This document shows, in pieces, positions 35,311 to 46,255 of a DNA stretch of 64,000 nt (position 1 is the stretch's first letter; each line of letters starts with the position of its first letter). Source of the DNA: Rhizophlyctis rosea (Eukaryota; Chytridiomycota; Chytridiomycetes; Rhizophlyctidales; Rhizophlyctidaceae). The DNA is taken from NCBI GenBank assembly GCA_027596075.1, contig JADGJC010000113.1, positions 51,993-115,992 on the forward strand, in the 5' to 3' direction. Made by a program: the position numbers and the translations under genes. Under the pieces are notes generated by a model that was not told the origin of the DNA, did not search any database, and was given only the letters and a program-made list of their open reading frames with translations.

Positions 35311-35675
35311 GCTACCACTGTCCGCAAGTCCACTGGTGGCAAGGCTCCCCGCAAGCAGCTCGGTAAGTGGTTTTCAAACTCCAACAACTGTCTCAACTTC
35401 ATAGCCAAACCTCCACTCTGTTCGCCATCCATCATCCTAACCGATCCACTTCTCACCCATAACCACCAAGGCCGCCCGCAAGTCCGCCCCCCAAACCGGT
35501 GGTGTCAGTAACCTTCGTGTAGTGACAAGGCTCCCAGGAAGCAGCTCGGTGAGTATCCCACAATCACAACTCGCTCCAAACCATTCATAAACAATTGTTC
35601 TTATTGCCATCCATCACCCTAACCCTCCAACTTCTACAGCTACCAAGGCCGCCCGCGAGTTCGCCCCCTATACCA
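35311..35675 (+). pseudogene. Two tandem fragments of a histone H3 gene
   Basis: The first fragment encodes RKSTGGKAPRKQL (35320-35362), an intron with intact donor but degraded acceptor, then TKAARKSAP and TGGV (35465-35510). The second repeats KAPRKQL (35525-35548), a GT..AG intron, then ATKAAREFAP (35640-35670). Both introns sit at the same H3 codon (QL|A) and are similar to each other, so this is a DNA-level tandem duplication, not a retrocopy. No ATG, no globular histone fold and several substitutions: these are non-coding remnants. They end 65 bases before the ATG of coiled-coil copy 2. Confidence 0.82.
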
Positions 35676-35739
35676 CGCAACACCACCGCCTCTTTACACT
35701 GCAAAATACCATACCACCATCACTCAACCCCTCACAAAC

Positions 35740-36754
35740 ATGTACGGCTTCACCCAACCATTCTCAGGACCCGAACCAGGCGTTGTTTCGACAGTGACGG
35801 CAGGCATATTACCACCCCCGCAGTTCGGTCTCCCGCCCCGTCTCCTCCTCCCCAAACCACTCATATCCACAACAAACGAATACCCGTCAAATCAATCCTC
35901 GACCTCCTCCGATACCTCGTCACCACCTCCCAACACGCCTCCCTCATCACCGCCTGCTCTCTCCCTAGAAGACCTGGTCGCAAAACTCACATCACAACTA
36001 CAAATCTCGGAAGCAGCCCTTGCAGCAAAAACAGCCGAATGTGAAAACCTTCATACCGAGAAGCAAAGACTCCAAGAAGCCCTCACTGCAGAGGAAGGCA
36101 GAAGCACAAATCTTTCCCAGCAGTTGCAGGCAAAGGACGATGCCATCACCACCCTCCGAGACCAAATCACATCAGAAACCCGTTGTGCAGATAATATTGA
36201 AATTGATTTGAATATCGCGGAGCAGAAGATCGAGGCATATAAGGCGCTATTACTCCTCCGCTCCACTCTCGGTCAGTTTCCTTCTACCATCACCATTAGC
36301 ACATCAATGAAAGCTAACATCATGCACGTTGCACAGAAGCCGTCCCTCAACGAGAGGGGTGCGACGACCCCGACAGTTACGCGGCAGGTCTTAGGAATCT
36401 AATGAACAAGAAGGGTTTCGTTGATTGAGGACATAAACTCGTATGTGTGGAATACATACCCAGGCTTGTCTCGTACGCAACATGAAGAGAAATGCGAGGA
36501 GGTGTTTGTTGAAGCCTGGCGGGAGGGTCCGGGTTCATATGGGGATATCTCGTTCGTGTACCACCGTTATGCACCAGGCGCTGCGCTACGCCTCCAACTA
36601 GGGGAACGGAAAGATGTGTTCTGTAAGACGGTGTCAGAGTTTAAGTCCAATACTCGCAGCTACAGAGGTATGTAATAGTCAACTTTTGTTCATCGCCCGC
36701 TTTGTCGCTGACCTTATCTCCACAGTTGGAATCTTTAGTCGGCCTTCTCGCTAA
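35740..36754 (+). pseudogene. Coiled-coil family, copy 2 (frameshift in exon 2)
   Basis: Exons 35740-36271, 36337-36667 and 36726-36754. Exon 1 opens MYGFTQPFSGPEP with a Pro/Ser-rich region (LPPPQFGLPPRLLLPKP), then a coiled coil (LEDLVAKLTSQLQISEAALA, LQAKDDAITTLRDQIT). Exon 2 starts with the family motif EAVPQREGC and RNLMNKKGF, then the frame breaks near 36424 (in-frame TGA) and resumes as IEDINSYVWNTYPG, YGDISFVYHRYAPG and KDVFCKTVSEF. Exon 3 encodes GIFSRPSR and stop. Intron positions and phases equal those of copies 1 and 3. The upstream region consists of histone H3 fragments, so its promoter may derive from a histone gene. Function is unknown. Confidence 0.68.
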
Positions 36755-37199
36755 GGACTTTCGGAGGAACTTTTGATTGTTTGAGATAGTAGTTTGATGA
36801 TTGTACGGGTCAAAAAGAAATATACCATGAGTAATTTTTGGAGTCATTGCATTGCTGGTGGTTGTGAGGTTGATCAAGAGAGATGTCAGGAGGAGATCGG
36901 CATATATGGGTTGATGGAAATGAATCAACTTTGGCTATGTACAGGCTTACAGGGGGACTTGCTTCTGACTTCTACGGCGAGCGTAGACCCTGATGACAAG
37001 CACATACCGCAGCGGGAGAATGCAATCGGTGATGGGCGCTCTGTTCGCCTTATACACATTGTGCGATGTCCATCCTTTGTTTGTGGACATCCGATCGACG
37101 GAATGGGGGACTACCGAGCGTATCGCGTCCTCGTCTTTCCTTTATTGCGATCACAGCCAGACGTACCGGACGGACCAGATCATCTGCTTCTGAGATGAC
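36755..37199 (+). repeat. Shared 3' flank of coiled-coil family, copy 2
   Basis: Contains CCGGACGGACCAGATCATCT at 37167-37186, matching the flank after copy 1 and, less exactly, after copy 3. Confidence 0.5.
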
Positions 37200-37678
37200 C
37201 TGATTTATTTAGATGGCTTGTCGCAGCCTGCGATGTAGCTGCTGATTGAGCTATGTACACGGATTGTTTACTATCCCCGCTGCCCAGCGAATGCGTTTCC
37301 ACACCCATCTACCATCAACTCAAAACGTCCAACCTCACGAAAAAATGCGCTATCAAATCATTATTATGGTGATGGACTTTTCATTTTGATGAGCCACCAT
37401 GTGGTTTCGTGGTGCGTGTACCAATCGCATTATATGGGGAATAAATTGATACATTGAGTACCGGCCATTATGAATGTCCAGCCTTCCAACTACCACCTCA
37501 CCGGCATCATGGTCTTGAGATTGCTTGCCCTTTTCATGGCACAGGAAAGCAATTGCACAAGACAGCGAAGCGGAACTCTAGCACATGTCCGGAAAAACAT
37601 TCCAGCGTCACTCTGCATATTCGGGGCCCCATATACTATTGGATAGAAGACCAAAAATGGGTGATGTGCTACATCTTC

Positions 37679-38092
37679 AGGGGGTTGGAAACTCTCTCCT
37701 AATGGCCTAATGGCCTTAATGGCCCGACTGATGGTGTTAATGGCCCGCGCTAATGGCCGTAATGGCCTTGATCAGTGGCATTTGTTTATATGATTGATGA
37801 TCGATCAAGTGATCGGAACAGACTGTTCCAAGCATTTTCCCTTGAGTGACCGGTAAAAGCAAGCAATGCAGGTCTGTCCACCCCATCCGTGAACACTGTT
37901 CACGTTTTGCAGCGTAAAAACAAGTCCTACGTATGGTGACGTCACTTCAGTAATGGCCTCAATGGCCTAATGGCACTAATGGCACTAATGGCCCGCTTAA
38001 TGGCGCAATGGCCCAAAGTAAATGGCCTAATGGCGCTAACGGCGGTAATGGCCGTAATGGATTTAATGGCGGGAGCGAGTTTCCAACCCCCT
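37679..38092. mobile_element. 414-bp TIR element with TAATGGC arrays
   Basis: The ends are a perfect 16-base inverted repeat: AGGGGGTTGGAAACTC at the left and its complement at the right. ATCTTC flanks both sides (37673-37678 and 38093-38098) as a probable target-site duplication. Just inside each end lies an irregular array of TAATGGCC/TAATGGC units. The middle carries a GTGAACA-C-TGTTCAC palindrome (about 37891-37905) and a perfect TGACGTCA (about 37940). No coding capacity is seen, so it is a non-autonomous element or MITE. Confidence 0.75.
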
Positions 38093-39305
38093 ATCTTCGG
38101 GTTACACATTCAAGCACTTTGGGATATCATGAATTTGAAAAAGGTGATTGATCAGACTCCAAAAGATGATTGTTTTGCCGGGACCACTTGACTTGAAACC
38201 CATCATTGCTCCCCAACAATGGTCATGATGTGAAGTTTCCGTGCGGAAATTTTAAACAGCAATGATGCTGTCAGATGAGCCACCTCTCGCGGGAGCAGAA
38301 GTCAAGAAAAGAAAACCCCCGGTCTCGATGGTGGATGATGGTTTCAGTCTGACGCGTCTGATAAGCCACTTCATTACCTGTGCCACCAAATAATTTGATA
38401 ATCAACTCCACCACGAACGTTCTGAGGGCTGCCACACCATCTCTCCCATTGTTTTCTTGAAATGACCTTGACCCAAATACTTTATGAAGTCCCTCACAAA
38501 AGCATGCCGCTGGTTTCCATTCTACACCCTGATCCCCTAAAGCGCTTTCGCATGATAATCTTAAACGACCCAATCCGTAAACATGTTGATGACTCCCCTC
38601 CATAATCGTCCTCGTGTCTGCCGTATCTTGGATGCAAATATCAAGAGCTTGGGAATAAATACGGCAGAGCAACCAGGGCACTTTCCCCTTGTGATTGATT
38701 TCCCAAATTCCGTAAGGAGGTGGCAAATTCCGTAAGGAGGTGGCATTGCACGCAAGCGCAGTTCACCATATACGGGCTTTCGGATTGGCGAAGTCTCCTC
38801 AAACAGTGCACGGCCGACACCAGATCGTTGGGCGTAAGGTCCAAGCTACCCATATTGCTCAGAGTCTTGACCACGGGACCTGCAATTTGTGTGCCACATA
38901 CGGTGATATTTATCCTCTCCAGCTGGGCTCCTCCTCACTTCCACGCCTGCTCGTCCACCATTTCGTCACCAAATCAGCCAAGAAGGCTGATGGACGGAAA
39001 GTAGTTGACGTTTTCCCTAGCTTACTATAGAGGTTCCTATCGTGCATGTGAGCACTCCTGTGGAAGGGACGGACTACTCTCTGTCATGGAATCGAACATG
39101 AGCACAACTCGCGTGCATCTCTTCACGGCGTATCGCGTCCTGCTTTGACGGGACGTTTTAAATTTGTCTGAGTCCTTGCGTACGAATTGGCCTTTTGGAA
39201 AAACCTGACTTCATATCCTCGGCATGATTTATAGCACCTCCTTGTACATCCCCGCAAATATCTCTCCCTCCTCCCTACTTCAATTGTGTAGATAGAGAAA
39301 GACCC
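38093..39305. other. Gene-free repeat-region DNA
   Basis: No gene is supported. CAAATTCCGTAAGGAGGTGG is repeated twice in tandem at 38704-38744. Confidence 0.35.
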
Positions 39306-39309
39306 CAAT

Positions 39310-39800
39310 CGTGCTTCTATGCCGACTACAGATCAGCGTCCTCTGGCGGCGGACAGTGCGGAGGTGCACGCTTCTTGGATGCCATTGTCGATTGGAGGCA
39401 TTGCTTGTGGAGGTACCGATTATGCTGCGAGACAAGACATGGTCCCTTGTGTTCGATCAGCAGAAGCGCAGGGCCTCTTGCCTGCCAAAGCTGGTCGGAA
39501 GCTGATTTACGGAGGTGCCCATCATATTGCGGATGGATTGGTCTTTCAAGTTCAAGACAAAGAAGAGGCGAGTCCTGGGGAATGTGTTCTGTAGGACGTG
39601 TATGGCGTTTAGATCGCTGAACCGTGGGCGGAGGCTATCGCGCCGAACCATGGGTGACGAATGCATTTTGTCACAAATTTTTGTGTGGGCACCATGCTTC
39701 TGGACGGTGTAGTATGGGTTGTAAGTTTGTTACGTTTTTTTTTAATTCTTTACTTTCTTTGCAATTTTGCTCTGTCGCTTGAGGTGTGCCGCCGCGGGTC
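39310..39800 (+). repeat. Dispersed 'CTTTTTGCCTG' repeat, copy B (diverged)
   Basis: Shares TGCCTGCCAAAGCTGGTCGG (about 39479) exactly with copy E at 44259, and has GGAGGTACCGATTATG and GTTGTAAGTTTGTTACG followed by a T-rich run, in the family order. Confidence 0.45.
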
Positions 39801-40114
39801 CATGTATACGCGGGGTGTCTTTCATCTTTTCTTTACTATTTGGGATATGGGTTACTTTCTTCATCTTCCGATCAAGGATCTGAGGTCCCTGTCTGGAATT
39901 ATAATATCAGGTGGCAGGAGTTCTGGAGGGAGGGTGCTGTGGAAACAGCCTTCCTGGCTTGCGTAGAGCAAACTGTGATTGCTGACACTGATTTAATGCA
40001 GAGCATGTTCTCTGCCGGCGCGACACATTGAATTGTGTGATCTTATCGTTGTTAAAATATTTACAAACTCTATCTAAACAATGTCTCTCACGTCTCTTTC
40101 ACGCATATAATTAT

Positions 40115-41157
40115 CTATTTGGCGTGAGCCTAGCACGAAAAGGCGTTAGTTTGGCGTGCAAAAGTGACATGACCTCATAAATGAAATTACCTTCTCCCAC
40201 TCCGCAACCTTAGGGTTGGCACCAACATTCTTAATGACCTTCATGAGGTTGGGGAATGCGTCAAGAATGTCGGGCTTGATGTGGTCAAGGACACCTGAAT
40301 CATATCATTAGACAAAAAATTCCCCGAATGCAAAATGCGTTTTCCCCTTCACACATACCCATGCGCAACCAGCCGTCAGAGCAGTAAAGCATTAAGTCAG
40401 CAACAGTAAGAGAATTGCCGACCAAGTAACCAGTCCCATTCTCAGCCGCAAAGCGTTCCATGTAGCCATAGAGGCGGGGCAGGGTGGTAGCGGAAAGCTC
40501 CTCACGGATCGCCTTCTTCTTCTCTGCGTCTTGCTCGTGGAGGGTGTTTGCCACAACTTTGGTGATGTCTAAAGTCATACACATTGTGTCAGGAACTCTC
40601 AAAGTCACAGCTGCATCTTATTCATTCACGCAAATTACCTTCGAGGTGACACATGAACTGGTCCACCTTTGCTTGCTCCAAATCCTCACGAGGGTAGACG
40701 CCGGCCATCTTGCCGACGTAGCGCAAGATAGCATGTTGCTGCGCCAAGACGGTGGAATTATCGATGGTCAAAATCGGCATCTATTGGTGTTCAACAAAGT
40801 CAATGACGGGATGGATTGGGGGCAAACATTATAAGAAGACTTCTTTGGTTGATCTTACCTGACCGAATGGCATCTTCTCCTTCAAGGCAGCCCATTGCTC
40901 ACGCGCGATGCGCTCATCCTCAAAGGGAATGCCACCAACAGCAAGAGCGAGGCTGTTGAAACGCGAAGAAAAGTTAGACATCGATGCGCTATTCATTCCG
41001 TAAGTGTGTCAGCTTGCTTTCTTACCGAATGGGCTCGGCCCTGGCCTTGATGGCTGAAAGGATGGAACGTTAGCACAGGAGATAAGGAGTGAAATGTACC
41101 GAATCGAGTTCAGGATAGGCATTACTTACGGAAGTAGGTGAGCTTCAATTGGGGCAT
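40115..41157 (-). CDS. Sigma-like glutathione S-transferase
   Basis: Seven exons (41157-41130, 41053-41026, 40952-40859, 40780-40639, 40568-40359, 40294-40191, 40129-40115) give 206 aa, the usual length for a cytosolic GST. The N-terminal thioredoxin-like domain has the catalytic tyrosine at residue 8 (MPQLKLTYFPIKARAEPIRL), the cis-proline motif QMPILTID and the glutathione-binding NSTVLAQQHAILRY. The helical domain has EDLEQAKVDQF, the N-capping motif TVADLMLYC near residue 150, and VAEWEKAHAK at the C-terminus. The very short last exon is inferred because it restores a typical GST ending. It should conjugate glutathione to electrophiles, or act as a prostaglandin-synthase-like isomerase, in the cytosol. 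All splice sites are GT..AG. Confidence 0.9.
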
Positions 41158-41985
41158 TTTGATGACGATTGGTGACGGGATGGGAGGTTGAACCGTGGAG
41201 ATTTGTTACAAGATGTGGTGAGTAAGATGGTTTGCTATTGTAGGAACAATCAGAAAGGATTTCGACGAGTCAATTTATATTGCAAAGGGTGGAATCCAAG
41301 GGAGGAGGTGGGGGTGGGAATTTTGGGGCCGCTGACAAATGAAATTTTCACTGCGGACGACCGTGGTCTGCCTTTGATTTGAAATCGGATTGAAGCGTGT
41401 CATTTTCCCCACACCACGCCGAACGTTCGTTCCATGTCCTTCTGGTCTTTGGGGGTCCAACACTGTGGTAAGTAACCTCCGATGCCCTCCGGTCATGTGA
41501 TTCTTAGCATTAGGCGGGAATAGTTGAATTTCCGCTGCTTGGGACCCTCGTTTGATGCTTACGTCAGCCGTCGTCATTGAGGACTCACAATGACTCAGAT
41601 TGATCCGCCAGGTGGTGTATCAGTACTCCCCTTCGGACAGGTTGGCTTCCATTTTCCTTCTCCCACACTTTTCATCCGTTCGTACGCACCCAAACGCACA
41701 CAGTGACACAACACCCACACTCAAAGTACAACAACACTTCACACACGCCAATATGTGCCCACCGTAGTTTTCCCCTTCTCTCTGAACCATAAGTTCTCGA
41801 GCTGAGTTTCCAAGTCATACTTCCAAATTTGAAACAAGGGTATGTGACTTACGTGAAACTTACTGGCAGGTGAATAATCACTGAACGTTTGCCTCCTGCC
41901 CGTCACACCAGGACCCATAAAGATTCCCCTTTGTATAGTCCCCACATGTACTCCCTAGACAGACCTCCCCTTCGCCGCACATTGT
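41158..41985. other. Upstream region of the GST gene, otherwise empty
   Basis: No gene is supported. It separates the GST from the block of dispersed repeats. Confidence 0.35.
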
Positions 41986-41989
41986 ATAT

Positions 41990-42420
41990 TTATAGTTCAA
42001 GAACGCGCGGTGCGTTGGTGCACCTCCAAGGCACGAATCCCCTGCCCGCGCATGTTCGCGGGCAGAGTGATAAGCAAGGCTTTTTGCCTGCCCCGCACGT
42101 TGAGCGACCGCCGCAGCTCAACGTTGCCTCAAGACTACAAGAGAAGATTGTTTTTTCCTGTGGCTGCTTGCCAGGGAGGTGCAGGGCTTTTTGCCTGCCG
42201 AACACGTTGGGTAAGCCGACTTATACGGGCAGCCTAATGATGCCAAGCAGCGTCGCGCTGGTGGACGGTTTGTGTGCTTCGGGTAAGTATTGGTAAGTAT
42301 ATGGTAGGTATTGTTTTACCTTTTATTTGCTTTTTTGTTTTGTTTTTGTTTACTTTCGAAATGCGTAACACTATGTATAGTCTCTCTATGTATATACTTT
42401 TCCTTTACTGCATCCTGTAT
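41990..42420 (+). repeat. Dispersed 'CTTTTTGCCTG' repeat, copy C
   Basis: Begins CAAGGCACGAATCCCCTGCC, has CGCATGTTCGCGGGCAG, GGCTTTTTGCCTGCC at about 42078 and again at about 42184, then GGTAAGTATTGGTAAGTAT, a T-rich stretch and GCATCCTGTATAG. Confidence 0.6.
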
Positions 42421-42990
42421 AGCTAGACCAAGACACGAACCCCCTGTCGCGCATGTTCGTGGACAGGGTGGGCAGCACGACTTTTTGCCTCCGGTTTACG
42501 TTGAGCCAACCGCCGACACTCCAACGTTATTTTCAAGAACCAACAAGTCACGGTCCCCTGACTGCGGTTAGCCGGCGGTGCAAGGGCTTTTTGCCTGCCA
42601 TTGTTGATTGGATACATATGCCTCACAGAGGTACCAACCATGCGGTGATTTGATTTTGTACTTTGTGGATTGTCTGCTTCCGGTGAGTGTTGGGTGGTAA
42701 GTATTTTGTTGGGTAAGGTGCGGACGTGTAAGTATGGTTGTAAGTTCCTTTTTGTTGCTTGTTTTTGCTTTTCTTTGCTTTTTTGCTTCATTGTGTTTGG
42801 GAGTGTAATTGGGGTGTGTTTGCTTTTCGTTTCGTTGGCTTTCGCTATCGTACTTTGGGGTTGGGGGTCCGTGTGGGTATTGGCTTTTTTGTTCCTTCCT
42901 GTTCCCTTTCATTTTTTGTACTTAGGGGGAACTGAGCATCCTGTATGTTATGTATACGTGCCTGTATATGTGTTTGCTTTGTAAATAGTA
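42421..42990 (+). repeat. Dispersed 'CTTTTTGCCTG' repeat, copy D
   Basis: Tandem neighbour of copy C. It has CAAGACACGAACCCCCTGTC, CGCATGTTCGTGG, a CTTTTTGCC core at 42481, AAGTCACGGTCCCCTGACTG at 42546, a second core at 42585, TGGTAAGTATTTTG, GTAAGTATGGTTGTAAGT, a TTTTTGCTTTT run and GCATCCTGTATG. Confidence 0.6.
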
Positions 42991-44150
42991 TTGGAATCTT
43001 GAACTACCAAGCGCGTTAGGATGATTATTCCGTATTGATATCAGTAAATTCCTCTGAATTGCCATTCGGAGTGTTCCGACACCACCTCCGATATCCGGCC
43101 CTGGTATTTTAATATCGAGATGTTCTACACAAACAATTACTCTTGTCCACAATCCTAAAAACCGTCCACTCCCCGTTCAGGTGGAGTCATCCAACAATCA
43201 GTAGTCCTGCCTCGAAATGCTATAGCGTTGGGTTCATCCATGCTCGACAATCCACCATTATGGTGTCATTCCCGCCTGAATGGGGCGGATTAGGAGGATA
43301 CCATTGAGTTGAGCAATTCGACGGTTGTGATTACGATGTAATCAGAAGTCCGCTCGCAACACAGCCGTGTTTGTGCCTCGCCAACAATGATGGCTATTGG
43401 TCCACGTCCGGCTCCAGAATGCCTTCAGCACCCGCTTTGTCTCTCGCAATGATGATGGTGCGAGGTGCCCAGTGCAAACCGCAATTACCAAAAAGACCAT
43501 TCTCAGTGCAGAATGGGCGCCTTTTGATGGTAATGCGTGGTAATGGAGAATATGTGCATCTGCGCATCGCCCGGCGTGAGAATCAGAGCGATGTTGCCGA
43601 ATGATCTTTAAGTTTGTAAGAGTTGTTTTGCTAGTGCGGGGATAATTGGAATGTGGGGATGTTCCTCAAGCAAAGTGTGTGTAAAATATGGGTTGAACGT
43701 ACAGGATTCGTACAGAGTTATGATCTGGAAGTGACCTCATTCAAGCTGACGGGAAAGAATGAGTTAGTGTCTAACATGAGAAAGTGCCTGTTTCGAAGGG
43801 AGTCTACTGCATCTAAACCCCATGATGGCTCTCATCCTTCACACTTGATGATCTACGTCAAATCCGATTTGATTGGCACGAAGTGCATGGGACTTCATGA
43901 CGCTTCAAATGCAGTACAATCATCCTTGTGAGTATCGTTCTGCTCGAAGGGCCACCAAATATTCTCTTGGCCTCTTTTAAGACTGCAATGGATAGTATGA
44001 TTCCTAAATCATTATAGTATTGGCGTTGACAGTGAAGTCGAATGAATCTTATTTTTGGAAATCTCAAATGAAAGTTCAAATACGAGATAGATGCATGGAG
44101 CAGGGTGACGCATTCAAGGACCCTCGCGTATCCGCGTAGATAGACCTTCC
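42991..44150. other. Gene-free repeat-region DNA
   Basis: No gene is supported. Short open frames occur on both strands. Confidence 0.35.
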
Positions 44151-44159
44151 CTCTCCCCC

Positions 44160-44720
44160 CACTTATATAGCTAGAAGTCAAGAAACGCGGTCGTGCGTTT
44201 ACGCCAACCACCAAGTCACGGTCCCTTGTCGCTGATAAACGGAGGTGCACGGCTTTTTGGCCTGCCAAAGCTGGTCGGAAGGTTACCCGTCGCGGGTACC
44301 GGCCATTGCTGGGCGTGGATTTCAAGACCCTCAAGTCACGGTCCCCTGACTGCGGTTAGAGGGAGGTGCAATGGCTTTTTGCCTGCCACCGTTGATTGGA
44401 TACATAGGCCTCACAGAGGTACCAATTATGCGGTGATTTGATATTGTAGATTGTGGATTTTTTTCTACGGTAAGTGTGGGTGGTAAGTATTTTGCGGTGG
44501 GGTGGTGGGGAAGCGTAAGTATGGTTGTAAGTATTTGTCCTTTTTTTTCGTTTTCTGCTTTCCTTTGCTTTTTTGCTTTCTTTGCTTTCTTTGCTTTCTT
44601 CGTTTCCTTCGTTTCCTTTCATTGGCCCGCGGGGGGGTGGGGGGTTCATCATATCTATCTTATCTGCGCGCGTTCCTATATCTCTTGTACATAATCCATT
44701 GTAATGTCCATCCCTCTTTG
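44160..44720 (+). repeat. Dispersed 'CTTTTTGCCTG' repeat, copy E
   Basis: Shares AAGTCACGGTCCCCTGACTG, CCTCACAGAGGTACCAA, TGGTAAGTATTTTG and GTAAGTATGGTTGTAAGTAT with copy D, and two cores about 123 bases apart (44249, 44372), ending in repeated CTTTGCTTT. Confidence 0.6.
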
Positions 44721-46255
44721 TATTCTTCAATTTGTATATTATACGTTGTCCACGTAGAAATTTCACGCCCAAATGATGTGGCCTGCCTTATCGTGTCATG
44801 ACGGATTCCTTTTGCGTTACCTCATATCCATGTACGGATGCAAGCTCGTCCCTACTCCCTATATCCTTCAACAGCTCTGAAGTGCCGTGAACTCAATGCT
44901 ATATCCAGACAGCACCAGCGGTTTCACCCATAGAGAACAAGGGGTTACTTCCCGCAGGACTTCAAAAGCATACGAAGCATGACGAGATGCATGATGAAAC
45001 ACCGGATTAAAACGCAGCAACACGGCTCGCAACCCCACGAAGGATTTGCGTATGACTGACAACCCCTGAGTTTTTGCCTCGATCATTCTTACTGCCATGC
45101 TCCACCTGCCGTGATGAGTTGCCTGTCAGGCCAAACATTTGGGCGGGGACTTCTTATGTGCGAGGCGAATTTGAAGGCTCTGAAGAAGGCACCTGCACAG
45201 ATCGGGGAGTGATGTCGATAGCGCAGCATCACTGCGCATTCAACTCCTGCCACTAGCTCATCGCTCTCATTTCCAGGAATGGCTGGTGGTACAGCCGAGG
45301 CCGAAAAGAAGTCGAATCGTTCGAGCCGTCGATGATCACCGATTATGTCTGACTACTAACATGGGAGCTCCCAGTTCCAAAAAGGGATCCTGTCATATCA
45401 TTTTGCTGATGAAATTGTCCTCAGTGTCTGTCAATGATGTTGCGGGAACTTTCGCAGAGATCATCATCACAATGTGGTATACGGGATAATGAATGTGTCG
45501 CTGGAAGATGGATTGGCCAGCCAGCTCTAGGAATATGTAACAACTGTGTGAATTTGAAGATGCCGAAACGTGAAGGTTTCTACAAAGTAGCGCCAGAAAG
45601 TTAGCTTATCAGCCTATTCTTTGCTCTGTTGACGAAGCAAAGTCTAATGGGAAGACAGGACGGCCCCGCGGGGCCAAAATCGCATCGTCGAAGGAAGGAC
45701 TGACCTTGTTTGAAGATTGAATGTGTTGCGGAGACCAGCAACCGCTTTCGTGATTGATATTATGTATCATAATGATTCGTATGCCCTAGTGCAGGGTGCT
45801 GGAGGTGGAATGAAGAGGAGCTAATGGAGATTATGTTGCTGAGTTTTACTGGGTGAGGCGAGAATGATTGTCCAATAACTCTATTCAACACGCCCTACAA
45901 CTATTTGGCCTGCCTTTTCATCGGTAGTTACTAGACCGAGCCGACCTGACGAACTCGAGCTGGGAAAGAAAGTCGCTTTCATGAGTATGTGATACTGGCT
46001 GCTAGAGGGGCGCGTGAGGGTGTGCAGAGTGTGCCTTGTGACATTGGGACGCGTGAGAATTCCGAGCGGTGGCTTAGACGTTCATCCATCGTTGATTGCA
46101 TCATGCTACGAACACTTGAGACTAACCCAAAGATTTAAGTCGTGTCCCCGCCTGCATTTCTTGTCTTCCCAGTTGCCACTTTCTATCCAGAACTCACGCG
46201 TTGGTTTCGACACCACTATCCTCTTCATCCTTGCAAATACCACATCCTGACCGCC
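44721..46255. other. Gene-free stretch
   Basis: No supported gene. Only short open frames without splice signals occur before coiled-coil copy 3. Confidence 0.35.

Noticed and set aside
37690..38080. TAATGGC arrays considered as a CRISPR or satellite array
   Set aside because: Units are irregular without spacers, the organism is eukaryotic, and the arrays lie inside an element with terminal inverted repeats.
39085..39110. B-box-like TGTTCGATTCC on the minus strand, possible tRNA
   Set aside because: No A box, no acceptor or anticodon stem at the right distance.
42423..44772. Similar minus-strand frames (KSPHGWYLCEAYVSNQ and KSPHNWYLCEAYVSNQ) in repeat copies D and E
   Set aside because: The protein similarity follows from the shared DNA repeat. 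Flanking parts are low-complexity and there is no sign of codon-level conservation.
45286..45360. Start of a histone-tail-like peptide (MAGGTAEAEKKSNRSSRR)
   Set aside because: Ends at once in a stop codon, and no histone fold sequence follows in any frame.
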